This document shows positions 33,337 through 44,311 of a DNA stretch of 64,000 nucleotides, piece after piece (the first letter of the stretch is position 1; each line of letters opens with the position of its first letter). The notes beneath the pieces are model-generated. The model worked only from the letters and a program-made list of their open reading frames with translations, did no database searches and was not told the DNA's origin. Origin of the DNA: Locusta migratoria. Its lineage: Eukaryota; Arthropoda; Insecta; Orthoptera; Acrididae. The translations under genes and the position numbers were made by a program. The stretch is from the NCBI GenBank assembly GCA_026315105.1, contig CM048748.1:481395150-481459149 (forward strand). The letters are read 5' to 3'.

Positions 33337-34996
33337 GATGAACAGTTTAGTACTACACCACAGAACCAATACATGGTGCTGTTATTATTATTACTACTTC
33401 TCATCTCACCAAACAGACAATTACACACATGAACATAACCTAACATTGAATTTACATTGTTCTGGAGTACAGACTTTAATTTTATTTTTCTATGAAAATT
33501 TTATTTTTCTATGAAAATCTTTACAAACATTCACCTTTTAGACAAGGAGTTCGACATCTTGCTAGGAGAACTGAGTTTATTGACAGAGCGATCCATGAAG
33601 GATTCTGTTTTCGCGACCTAGATCCGGAACCTTAAAAAACCATGTATACGCAGGTCCCGAAGCACGGGCATTTAAGCTAGTTGAACAATAATTGCTTGTC
33701 AGCGAAACTTCGGTGCCCATTACACAAAGTGCGTATGGACAGATACGACCCATTTTGTATATTTGCGGGTTGGATGCAGTTAAACTATGCTTTTTTGGAT
33801 TCAGGAGAACTTGGCCATTCTCAAGAGCTTACCTTGACATGTAAAAATTTTCTATACAAAAATGAAAGTAATAGTCATCTGTGGTCATGCCTGGAAGCGT
33901 GAAGGAGCACAGCATGAGTGGCAGAGGAGGGCAAGGAAACAATGGGGCGAAAGCCAGCTCTAAAATGAACGGCCTTCGGCACAAGAAACATTGATGACCT
34001 GAAGGGATCCATCAGGGTGGAAGAGGTGGTGGATTTATGACAGCTCTGATTTTGTGTGTCAAATTAAGCACGTCATTATGTTTCGCAGGCAACCACGTGT
34101 TAGGTAGTAGAGGTAATAGTTGAAGAAGGCATTTTATTGAAAGAACGGACTTGTCTATAGCTAGGACAAAATGGATTAATCGTAGTGACGAAATATTCTT
34201 GTCCACAAATTAAAGCGAACCTTTAAGTATTTATAGAAGCGTCGATAAAAATCGAGCGGTTCCTGCAGCGATAATGATGTAGTTAGATTACTTTGTGTAA
34301 CGAAATAAGAGTGCGTCTTATTTCACCTGGAGAAAAGGGACGAGAACAACGGACGGTCTGACGGATGTAGCGAAAGGTGGAGAAGGAATGTCTCAACTTC
34401 ACTACGTACTGAATTTGTTCCCCTATAATATCCTAGAATCGTGTTAAACAGAGAACAACGAAATCTAATACAGCTGCGCTGTTGATGTAACATTTGAGAA
34501 CATTTTGTGTACAAGTACATAATGACATTGTTCTATTATTTCTAACACTCATTCGCTTTGTAGATACGATTACTTAGTGTCGTCCACATGCGCTAGCAAT
34601 ACTTCCTGCGATCGGTCGCATACGTACGACTTTGCAAGCAATTTCGACTACTATTTCGAACATCTGTCATCCAATTGTGTACCGTTGCTAATTAAAAACG
34701 CTTTTGCCATTCAATCTACCTCCGTTTTTTACTTTTTTATTTCATATTAGCTCCAATAAGGTCATTGAGCATGCTAATTAATATTACTGTATTTGTTGTT
34801 AATGTTGTGTAGATGTCATTAATAAGGAGAACTAGCTTATTGACGGAAAGATCTGAAAAGTACATTTCTATATGCAACTAACTTATATCCATTTTCCTAT
34901 AATCTACATATTCTTCTACATTGCTCGAAGGGTGATTCTGTTGTGTTAACATTTACTGTTGTAGTGCTATCGAGTACAATGGTTTGTCTCAATAAT
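33337..34996. other. No gene recognised; small tandem duplication at 33481-33518
   Basis: Two copies of a 19-bp unit (tttatttttctatgaaaat) lie at 33481-33518. The rest is AT-rich anonymous sequence with ORFs of at most 73 codons. Confidence 0.5.
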
Positions 34997-35008
34997 TGTC
35001 ACATCTAC

Positions 35009-35207
35009 AAAATGTTCAAATGTTTGTATAGCTTATGGGACTTAACTACGGGGTCATCAGTCCGTAAACTTACAAACTACTTATGAACTAGCTAATCCTA
35101 AGGACGGCACAAATATCCATGCCCGATGGGGTCTCCGAACCCCCGACCGTAGTGGTCGTGCAGACCGTGACTGATGGGCCTCAGTCCCCTCGGCCACCGC
35201 GGCCGAC
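35009..35207 (-). mobile_element. tRNA-derived SINE (family A), full length, minus strand, with TSD
   Basis: Complete head, hairpin and tail on the minus strand. The B box is altered (gggttcggagacccc). The flanks tgtcacatctac (34997-35008) and tgtcacgtctac (35208-35219) match at 11 of 12 positions, a target-site duplication. Confidence 0.9.
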
Positions 35208-35219
35208 TGTCACGTCTAC

Positions 35220-36182
35220 CTTTCTAATCCGGCAAGATTTCTCACTGTAGACAGCAGTAGACATATTATGGTTAATCTATTTCCTCTGACTATGCAGTAG
35301 ATGAAATGTTATTTATTGCTACTTCTCTTAATCGCTTTTTTATTTTTCACAAATTTCAAAAATTCCATTGCTTTTACTAGTACGATCGCAACTGAAAGTG
35401 ACGAAAAAATTGATACAGCAGCAAAAATTGATATTGCAGCAACGCTGTAATAGCAGACAAGAGATTTCTATACTGCCAGTGGTGAAGAGGACACGAATAT
35501 CCTCTGATGATTCACTGAACAGACACCTGACAACTAGCGGATACGGAGCAAACTACTACGAATACAAACGGCGAAAGACTGACTGAATGTCATTTGCGCA
35601 CGCATACCGAGCGTTTAAATGAGAGAAGGTTCTCGTTTGCTGTTGTACGTATACTTGTGTCCCCTTCGTTGTATAGTGATTCAGTAAACATTATACTGTT
35701 TTGGGCAGACAGGATTATAGTTCGTATTAGTCGAATGCGTTTGTTACAAAAGCAAAAACAATTATTGAGCAGGATAAAAAGGAATAAGTGAATGCCTCAT
35801 ATTTTCTGTGTGAAATGTTACAAAATATTTTACAAACCACTGTTAAAAGGTTTCATGCTGAAATTTATTGGTACTTTATGTAAAAATGCCAGAGAAAGAG
35901 TGAAGAAATTTGAAGAACTTGGAATAGTTTTAAACATTTATGTGTTGCACTTAAAAGTAACTGTAAAAAGAGTTTTCTTCATAAGGTTCTGGAGATTTTA
36001 TTTTCCCAACAATGTCTTTTAAAGAACAAAATATCCTTCAAAGCCGAACATTTCCACGGTATTTTCGTTGATTCCGTGTATTTGATAAGAGAAATCTTGT
36101 CTTATATTTGGCAATTGTTTGGAAAGTCCTTTATAACATTTTAGAACCCGTGACATTTATCGGGCACAGCAGTTGTTCAACC
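35220..36182. other. No gene recognised
   Basis: Three consecutive short + strand ORFs (72, 65 and 76 codons between 35368 and 36022) have basic, low-information translations and no recognisable domain. They could be chance ORFs in AT-rich DNA. Confidence 0.45.
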
Positions 36183-36334
36183 TCCGGCCATCCAGATTCA
36201 AGTTTTCCGTGATTTCGCTAAACCATTCAAAGTTCATGTTGGGACGGTTACTTAGAAAGTAACCCATAAATCCGAACGTGAGCTCCGTTTTTATTGACAA
36301 TTATCAATGACATTAAACCCCAAGCTTCCTTCGT
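36183..36334 (+). mobile_element. Family B SINE body fragment
   Basis: ggccatccagattcaagttttccgtgatttc, then a gggacggtt block, aatccgaacgtgagctccgt and gacattaaaccccaagcttcc parallel the body of the SINE at 3051-3283. The tRNA-like head is missing. Confidence 0.75.
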
Positions 36335-37497
36335 TATTTCGTAACATAATTTTGCAAATGAGGCCATAGGCCATGAGGCCATAGTGATTTTAATTTTAGA
36401 AATGTAATGGTAGGTTACTTGAGGTCGAGTCTCATAAACAAAAGCAATGGGCTCAAGTATCTTAGTTTTTCGTATTAATGTTGACAAATTTGCAATTTAC
36501 CTTTTCATAACTCTTACTTTATAAAAACATGAACCTGATTATCGAAGGTATAAAATTAAAAAAGACTAACCAACAATATGTAGACTTTGACGGTGCGTGT
36601 ATAGAAGAAATTTTGAGTACTACACGAAATAATAGCATTTCACTCCTGCAAATGATCCAATGAGCCTCTGGCGGCCAGCACATGTACTAACAAATATGTC
36701 CGCACAGAAGACGCTTCTGCTATCTATCCGTAGCAATTATCTGTTGCTCCTGACAACGGATGGAAACATTTTTGTCCCTTTGGGCTCAGTGTAGTGCTCA
36801 GAGGTGAAGCAGTTTACGCCAAATGGTGCGGTGTCTGTGCACAACGGCGACGGCGTCTCGCTGCACCCTCCGCCAGGCGCCAGGCGGTGTTCCTCAAGTG
36901 TGCACAGTTTGATCGCGGTCGAGCCAGGGACGCGGCAGCGCGTAGAGCACGAACAGACAGGATGCGGCTCTTTGCACGTGGCTCGGTGTTTATGGCGTCA
37001 TACGTACTAAACTGTAAGTTGTGCAGCGGAGTAATTCTGTACGTACACTCATTGGCAAAAATAAATACGGAAATACGTACCGAATACATACATTCATACA
37101 TTTAGTAGCAAAGAGTTAATACAATTAAACGTCATTCATAATACGGCACTTTTCCACGCATTTCAGTGTTCATTACTTCATACCTTCTGGACTGTGCGTC
37201 ATACAGTAATGAAAGGCGCAGCAGCTCATAAAATAGCAAGTTCAATTTTATATATTGTTTGTTTAACAATATACATGATCGAAAACAAAACTGGTGGAGT
37301 TACACAATTGTACAATTTGTTGATGACGGTCAGTAAACCTCTCTTTACTGCGGAGGCTCTCCTAGGCCCATACTCTTACGGGAATCAGTACACAGTGGCT
37401 ACGAGTTTGATTTCCAGAGGACATGGTAAAGTTGCGAATTTGTATCTGACAGGAGGCGTGCTCGAGTAACTCCGTGCAGGTGTGATGATCGCTGTGT
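36335..37497. other. No gene recognised
   Basis: A GC-richer patch at 36790-36970 holds overlapping ORFs on both strands (about 100 codons) without recognisable domains. The 91-codon ORF at 37194-37469 is also anonymous, with a hydrophobic stretch (residues about 14-27) that may be fortuitous. Confidence 0.45.
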
Positions 37498-37590
37498 CCA
37501 CAGTGGTGTAGGGGTCAGCGCAACTGCCTAGATAGCAGGAGACCCGGGTTCGAGTCCCGGCTGGGTGAACATTTTCAACTGTAGGAACTT
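37498..37590 (+). mobile_element. tRNA-like SINE head (family C), plus strand
   Basis: A-box region gtgtaggggtcagcgc (37505 on), an anticodon-arm-like ctgc/gcag stem, and a strong B box gggttcgagtcccgg (about 37546-37560) with a perfect ccggg/cccgg stem, followed by ctgggtgaacattttcaactg. The acceptor arms do not pair well, so a SINE head is favoured over a functional tRNA gene. Confidence 0.7.
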
Positions 37591-38035
37591 AGCACACCAC
37601 GTTGGGAGTACACTTGATATTACCTAAACGCGCAACCCTTTGCTTCAAGATGGTGGAAACGTTGCGACCAGACGGCGTCACCACTCAGCCGTCTGTAACC
37701 TTCAAGAAAGTACAAGCAATATGTTGACAGAGTTTCATCGGGATCAAATGAACGATACGGCAGTGTATAAAACAGGAACGTACAAACATTCATTTTTATA
37801 TATTAGATTTGGCATGGCTAATTAAAGGGGTGCCCTCCCTATCGCCACTCCATTACTATTCGTACTGTGCCCCTATCCAGGAGGAAATTTATATATCCCA
37901 AATGAAGCAGAATTTGGGTACCAGCCACATCGGAAACAGCGCTAAGCTTATTTTCTCGCGGGTTATCGGTGTATTCCACAGATATTCTTGTTTATTTTGA
38001 AAACTGCCGGACTCAGTTTTGTTGATTTGACAGTG
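37591..38035. other. No gene recognised
   Basis: Short ORFs only; anonymous sequence leading into the CR1 element's 5' region. Confidence 0.5.
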
Positions 38036-38158
38036 TAGTTACTACTGACCACAGTTCAGTTAGCAGCCAGCCGCCTTTATTAGAGTACTAGGCTACTTAA
38101 AAATTGATTAATTAGTTTTCTACTTTCTACAATTAACTGTATCGATAGAGTGGATAGG

Positions 38159-39060
38159 ATGTGTGCCTGCTGTGTGCGGACGCAGGAGGAGTTGGCCGCA
38201 GTTCGCGAACAGCTGAGCGTGCTGTTGGCTACGGTCAGCCGTCTTCAGGCTGCTGTCTCGGGGTGCAGCGATGGTGGGGTGTCTGGTGCGTCGAGTGGGA
38301 CACCTCAGGTGTCTCACGCTTCGCTATCTGTCCCTGCTACCGAGGCAAGTTCAGGTGTACCGGACGTCGTCGAACCGCCTTCTCCGCAAGGAGAGTGGCG
38401 GGTTGTACGGCGTTCGCGTCGCGCGAGGCGGGGGGCCAATGTGGAGGCTGGACGTCGGTCCGCGCCCGTTCGTCCTGTGAGTGAAAGTGTGGCCACTCCT
38501 TCAGCAGGGTCCGAGCAGGTGCATGGGGGGTGGGGATTGTTAGTTATTGAGAGCTCCAATGTCAGGCGCGTGATGGAGCCCCTTAGGCAGATAGCGTCCA
38601 GATCTGGAAGGAATTCCAACGTGCACTCGGTGTGTTTGCCGGGGGGCCTCATCCGAGATGTGGAGGCGGCCTTGCCGGCGGCTATCGAGGGTGCAGGGTG
38701 CAGTCGACTGCAAGTCGTGGCTCACGTCGGCACCTATGACGCTTGTCGCTTGGGTTCTGAGGACATCCTCAGGTCCTACGAGCGGCTGGCGGAGTTAGTG
38801 AAGGCTGCTGCCTCCGCGCGCGGGGTGCAAGCAGAGCTGTCGATTTGTAGCATTGTTCCCAGGGTTGATCGGGGTCCTTTGGTTTGGAGCCGAGTGGAGG
38901 GTCTGAACCAGAGGCTTCTGTGACAGTCATGACTGCAGATTTATGGATCTGCGTTATCGGGTGGGGAATTGTAGGGTGTCCCTAGATAGATCAGGGGTGC
39001 ACTACACTAAGGAAGCGGCTACTCGGGTAGCAGAGTACTTGTGTAGTGCACATGGGTGTT
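38159..39060 (+). pseudogene. CR1 ORF1 with SGNH/esterase-like domain, broken
   Basis: From ATG 38159 (an earlier GTG is in frame) the protein starts MCACCVRTQEELAAVREQL, a cysteine-containing and probably coiled-coil segment, then a basic linker (RRSRRARRG). An SGNH-hydrolase-like domain follows: block I reads LLVIESSNVRRV, where the family has G-D-S; block III reads HVGTYD, where the family has G-T-N-D; and the C-terminal D-x-x-H block reads SGVHYT after a frameshift near 38920. CR1-type ORF1 proteins are known to carry such esterase domains. Here the nucleophile region and block III are altered and the stop at 38921-38923 separates the last catalytic block. Confidence 0.75.
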
Positions 39061-39097
39061 TTTTTTTTTTTTTTTTTTTTTTTTTTTGTTTTTTTTT
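39059..39097 (+). repeat. Poly-T tract between CR1 ORF1 and ORF2
   Basis: 29 T, one G and 9 T on the sense strand, just after the end of the esterase-like domain. Read in frame it would encode a phenylalanine run. It may be an expanded polypyrimidine linker. Confidence 0.9.
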
Positions 39098-39131
39098 CTT
39101 TAGGCTAGGTTCTAACTCTGATGAGCACTAG

Positions 39132-41593
39132 CCTGTCAGCATTCAAACAGCGAATTCAGGCCACGTTCGGAACAAAAATTCGAACATCAAAATATTAGCC
39201 GCGAACTTACAGAGTATTAGAAACAAAGTTCCCGAATTTGCAGCACTGCATGGAAGTTATTGCGCTCAGATAGTTTTAGGCACCGAAAGCTGGCTAAATG
39301 ATGATGTGGCAAGTTCAGAAATATTTAGCGAAGCGTGGACTGTATATCGGAAAGATAGATCTGATACAACTGGAGGAGGAGTGTTCATCGCTGTGGACAA
39401 AGATATTGTTTCTACTGAGATCGAGGTTGAAAGTAACTGTGAAGTTCTCTGGGCACGTATAACAGGTCTAAAAGAAGTAAAGTTAATAGTTGGGTGTTTT
39501 TATCGGGCCCCCAGTGCTGCTGTAGCAGTTTTAGAATCATTCAAGGAAAGTCTACACCAGGTAGTGCATAGGTATCCGGGCCATGTAATATTAGTCGGAG
39601 GAGACTTCAACCTTAAGAGTATAGATTGGGACCTCGCTAGTTACATTTCAGGCGGTACAGACAAGCAGTATTGCGAGCTACTTTTGGACACATTCTCCGA
39701 AAACTGTCTTGAGAAGTTAAACCGGCAACCCACGCCCATTGGAAATATTCTAGACCTTATAGCCACAAACAGGCCTGGCCTTATTAACGATGTTTGTGTA
39801 GAGACAGGAATTAGTGATCATGATATTGTCATAGCGTCGACGGTGACCAAAGTTCATAAACCAATCAAGAAGGCTAGGAGCGTGTTTTTGTTGGGAAGAG
39901 CCGATAAGCAAATGTTACGATCGCACTTAGAAAATGAATGGGCATCGTTTAATTCCGGGACTGTGGATGTAGAGGAATTGTGGACTAAATTTGAGTGCAT
40001 TGTTAATAAAGGGTTAGAGAAATATGTGCCAGTAAAGACGATTAAGGATGGAAAAGATCCACCGTGGTATAATAATAATGTTAGAAAGCTGTTGAGAAAA
40101 CAAAGGCTGTTGCACTCTCGATTCAAAAAAGAACACGCAAATGATGACAGGCAAAAGTTAGTAGAGATTCGTGCGTCGATAAAAACATCGATGCGCGAAG
40201 CCTACAATAATTATCACAGCTATACCTTAGCAAAAGATCTTTCCGAGAACCCGAAAAAATTCTGGTCCTATCTAAAATCGATAAGCGGGTCAGAGCCCAC
40301 TGTTCAGTCACTCGTTGATCATTCCGGGGCAGTAATAGAAGAAAGCAAACGGAAAGCTGAAGTTCTAAATTTAACCTTAAAGAAATCTTTCACGCAGGAC
40401 CGCACAAATGTACCATCATTTGATCAACGTACTAATTCCGAAATGGGGGACATATCAATAGGTATTTCCGGTGTAGAGAAGCAGCTGATAGTGCTAAATA
40501 CGAAAAAGTCTGTTGGTCCGGATGGAATACTAGTTCGGTATTACAAAGACTATTCTGCGGCGTTGGCCCCCTACTTAGAGCATATTCTCAGTTCGAATAT
40601 AGTAAATTTCCTTGAAACGGAAAAGATTCTTTCCATGAATCAGCACGGGTTTAGGAAATATCGTTCATGTGAAACTCAGCTTGCCCTTCTTTTTCTCACA
40701 TGACATCTTGCGAGCCATGGATGAAGGGCAACGGGCGGATTGTGTTTTTCTCGACTTCAAAAAGGCATTCGACGCGGTGCCACACTGCAGACTGCTAAGG
40801 AAGATACGAGCTTATGGAATAGGTTTACAGATTTGTGACTGGCTGGAAGACTTCCTAAGTAATAGAACGCAGTAGGTTGTTCTCGACGGCGAGTGTTCAT
40901 CAGAGACGAGTGTATCGTAAGGCGTGCCCCAGGGGATTGTGATAGGGCCGCTATTTTTTTTCTATCTATATACATGATCTGATGGACAGAGTAAGTTGTT
41001 ATTTGCGGATGTTTGCTGATGATGCTGTGGTGTATGGGAGGGTGTCGTCTTTAACTGACTGTAATAGCATACAGGATGACTTAGACAAAAGTTCTAGTTG
41101 GTGCGAAGAATGGCAGCTAGCTCTCAATGTAGAAAAATGTAAGGTGATGCGCATGAGTAGAAAAACCAATCCTATAATTTTCGAATACAGCATTAGTAGT
41201 GAGCTTCTTGATGCTATCGCATCGTTCAAATATCTAGGCATAACATTACAAAGCGATATGAAATGGAACGAACATCTAAGGACAGTTTTGAGTAAGGCGG
41301 ACAGCCGACTTCGGTTTATTGGGAGAATTTTGGGAAGATGTACTTCACCTGTAAAGGAGACCGCGTATAAAACGCTTCTACGACCACGTCTTGAGTATTG
41401 CTCAAGTGTTTGGGACCCGCAGCAGACCAGTTTAAAGGAAGACATAGAGGCGGTTCAGAGACGAGCAGCTAGATTTGTTATCGGTAGGTTCGACCAATGC
41501 GCGAGTGTCACGGAAATGCTCCGGCAACTCAATTGGAGATCGCTGGAAGAAAGACAACGTTTTTTTCGTGAATTTCTGTTGAGTAAATTTTGA
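39132..41593 (+). pseudogene. CR1 ORF2 (APE endonuclease and reverse transcriptase), broken
   Basis: The frame is open from 39132 with no early ATG. The endonuclease blocks are ANLQSIRNKV, LGTESWL, RSDTTGGGVFIAV, VGGDFN and SDHDIV. The linker continues to KSVGPDG (RT block 0). Then PYLEHI is followed directly by LSSNIVNFLE, so the RT segment that normally holds W-K and I-F-K-K-G motifs is missing. Next come QHGFRKYRSC, a frameshift near 40698, VFLDFKKAFDAVPH (motif A), stops at 40873-40875 and near 40918, GVPQGIVIGPL (motif B), another shift near 40955, and FADD (41012-41023, motif C intact). The thumb region runs to the stop at 41593. Confidence 0.88.
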
Positions 41594-41840
41594 GGGCCGG
41601 AATTTGAAGCTGAGTGTAGTACGATCTTGCTGCCGCCTACTTACATTTCGCGTAAAGATCACAAAGACAAGATAAGAGAAATTAGGGCTCGTACGGAGGC
41701 ATATGGGCATTCATTTTTTCCTATTTCTGTTTGGGAGAGGAATGGGAAAGGAAATGCCTAGTAGTGGTACAGTGTACCTTCCGCCACGCACCTTACGATG
41801 TATTGCGGAGTATGTATGTAGATGTAGATGTAAATCGTGT

Positions 41841-42345
41841 GGTTAATAGGGCTGGTAACTAAATTTATTTATCATAAGGTAAAGCAATCTACAGTCTGTA
41901 GATTGAGTTGAACGCCACATCGCTTTACTAGGCATAGTACTGTTTGGAGGTTGCATGCCGTTGCCTTCCTCCGACCTACGAACTGAGTCACCGAGCTAGT
42001 TAAAGCAACACCACCTAGATAGAAGGCCGCGGCGCTCTCGTGTGACGTAATGGAGAGTAGGCCGCGATCGCGTAGCTGACTGGCTGGTCGCTACGGCATA
42101 GTGGGCCGTGCCCCAGCGTCCACTCAGTCAACTACGCGTCTGAGGCCTACTCTGCTTAACGTGGGTTAAATGGGGACCTACAGTTTAACGTGCCTACCGA
42201 ACCGAGGTGCTGTCCATTAGCAACGTAGCCAGGCGTAAAAGCAGTAGAAAGTGACAAAATGAAACTCCTAGGATCGCGTCCACTACATTTGCATTCGTGG
42301 CACTCTATCATTCTGCTACCGGGACACACCGTTCATCATGTACAG
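41841..42345. other. No gene recognised
   Basis: Anonymous sequence between the CR1 end and a SINE, with mixed composition and no ORF of note. Confidence 0.5.
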
Positions 42346-42490
42346 ATTGTTTAAATGTTTGTTAAGATTGTGGGACTCAAGTGCGGGGTCATCAGTCCCT
42401 TAACTTACTACCTACTTATGAACTAACTAATACTAAAGACAGCACAAACATCCATGCCGGAGGGGGGTTCGAACCCCCGACGGGGACTGG
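42346..42490 (-). mobile_element. tRNA-derived SINE (family A), 5'-truncated, minus strand
   Basis: On the minus strand: B box gggggttcgaacccccc (about 42462-42478), ggcatggatgtttgtgctg, linker, gggactgatgacc...gagtccc hairpin and aaacatttaaac tail. The A-box half of the head is lost, and the copy abuts the CpG-rich patch. Confidence 0.85.
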
Positions 42491-42492
42491 TG

Positions 42493-42790
42493 GGTATTGT
42501 GTGACTTTTGTCGCCGTCCTGGCGCAGTGATCCGCGCGAAGTTTGGAGCGGCTGACTCAGCTGAAGACGAGGTGGGCCCGCGCATGCGCAGAGCGGCAAT
42601 CACCTGACAGGCGGCACAAGGAAGGCGTCCGCGCCGGGCACTAAATCGGTGGCGACGCCAGCGCCTTATCTGCCGGCGGCGGCGGCAGTAAACAGCGCAC
42701 ACTAAACCCTCTATCTTATCTGCCGTGCTGTGCTTCAGGTGTCTGCGCTTAATGGCCTCCCCAGCCGCCTTTTACCAAATTACGATCGGC
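42493..42790. promoter_or_regulatory. CpG-rich island-like patch, possible promoter
   Basis: This patch is far richer in G+C and CpG than its AT-rich surroundings. It includes the palindrome gcgcatgcgc (42580-42589, an NRF1-type motif), a (CGG)n stretch near 42672-42684 and two copies of cttatctgccg (about 42664 and 42716). No TATA box, initiator or adjacent gene was identified. It could equally be a GC-rich repeat remnant. Confidence 0.25.
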
Positions 42791-44311
42791 TTCTAGCCCG
42801 GTGGCGCAAACTTTTTACCGACTAGGTCACCATCCGCGATGAATCGGCCATTTATTTGACTCCTAAATAAACATGGTAACCTTCCGTTGCTACCAACACT
42901 ATCCATTGGTGTGAAATTAATTGGGTCACTTCCAAAGATTCTTCAGTCAGAGAAAGGTTTATTTTATCTAAATTTATTTCTTACATCGCCAGTGTATTAC
43001 ATGTAGTACCAAATGGTGACGTAACGAAAATCTGACCGGACAGAGACTCGAACCCGAATAACACTCTAGGTCAGATCCAAACTTCCGCATGTCCCACTGA
43101 CTCCACATACACTTTAGTGCACTTAAAACTGTTTTTCGGAATGTTTGGAGAAAATACAAATCGGATTAAAACAAGTTACAGTAAAAGTTGTTCACCTGAA
43201 AGAGGGACATCCATTAACATAATGCTCCACACCCCACGACAACCGCCGAGGGGAGGTGTTAGCATTGAAAGCTTAAATAGCAGCCCCTATTTTTTATTGC
43301 AGATATTGTCTCTGAGAAATGACTGTAGCTTTGTGTCATAGATGTCGTTGTAATGAGCAAAAATAAAAATGGGTTGAAAATTATTGAAAATGACAATATC
43401 TCGAAAAAAATAGACATGGGACTCTTTCTCTAGGTTTAACACTTCCGGTTTCACAAACAGCTGGACATTACTGCGGAAATTCGTTGCAAGGGTAATTTTA
43501 CATGCCTTTTGACAGAGTGGCTTCTTATTAGCTTGTCACGGTGTCTTATTTAGAGATATGCTTTAACAGGACACTGCAGGAGTACTGATTATTCTTTGTA
43601 TTTCATGGCCGCTTTAATACATGCAGGTAAAACGCGAATATTGCGCTGGAATAATTAATGGTCACCTAAAACTGATGTTTGAAATTTTTTTTATTTTTAT
43701 TGTATTACTATTATTATTTTGTAACTAGAAATAAGCTGCCGGCTTTCCTCGATACTGGGCGTAGCATAAGAGGCGCGATGAGGAGTATGGGCTGAATCCA
43801 TCTACACGTTCCCAAAGTGTTTCTTTAGCCCTTCTCATCTGTTACTATGATTACTGCATACTTTACCTTTTGTCTGCTTTTTTTCTCGTACGCTTTTTTC
43901 GCGTGTGCCTTATATTAAAACCGATTTCAGTTCGAAAATATTAAATTAAATGAAACCAGTAGCCGTATATTTGATAATTAATTTATTCAGCACATTTCAA
44001 CCAGCTGCAGTCCAGATTCCTTAATGACGAATCCAGTAAAATCAGTCCTAACAATGTCCATAACATCTCTTCAAGTCTTGTTTACTTTCGTTTACAAGGA
44101 TATTGTAATCAATGACAAGTTGCAATGATGTTGGCTCCCGCATGTTTTAATTGTGTCCCGAATTTCTTTCGCTCTTTTAATTCGGCCTCAGACGTGACAG
44201 TTTGTAATGAAAATTCATTACATTTCTTCGTTCCCTACATTTTCAACTTGTTTTTCTGTTCACTTTATTCATGACTAGCGAACACAGCAGTAGCTGGCAG
44301 TTTGATTTTGG
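42791..44311. other. No gene recognised; left flank of the satellite
   Basis: AT-rich non-coding sequence. A possible tRNA-like remnant (gagactcgaacccg, a minus-strand B box) lies at about 43039-43052, but no A box partner is convincing. No gene, transposon end or other repeat was seen at the satellite boundary. Confidence 0.5.

Larger units (their letters stand above)
38036..41840 (+). mobile_element. Near full-length CR1-like LINE, inactive
   Basis: A 5' leader (about 38036-38158), ORF1 with an esterase-like domain, a T-rich linker, ORF2 with endonuclease and RT, and a 3' UTR ending in atgtatgtagatgtagatgt at about 41835. The order and motifs fit the CR1 clade. The 5' boundary is approximate because no target-site duplication was found. 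It carries an internal RT deletion, frameshifts and stops. Confidence 0.85.

Noticed and set aside
35368..36022. Three successive small ORFs as exons or an operon-like cluster
   Set aside because: Basic, low-information translations in AT-rich DNA, with no splice-site pattern or domain to support a gene.
37498..37567. Functional tRNA gene
   Set aside because: The T-arm is excellent, but the acceptor arms do not pair and the sequence continues into a SINE-like body.
43026..43090. tRNA-like SINE remnant (gagactcgaacccg)
   Set aside because: Only a B-box-like motif is visible. No A box or SINE body could be supported.
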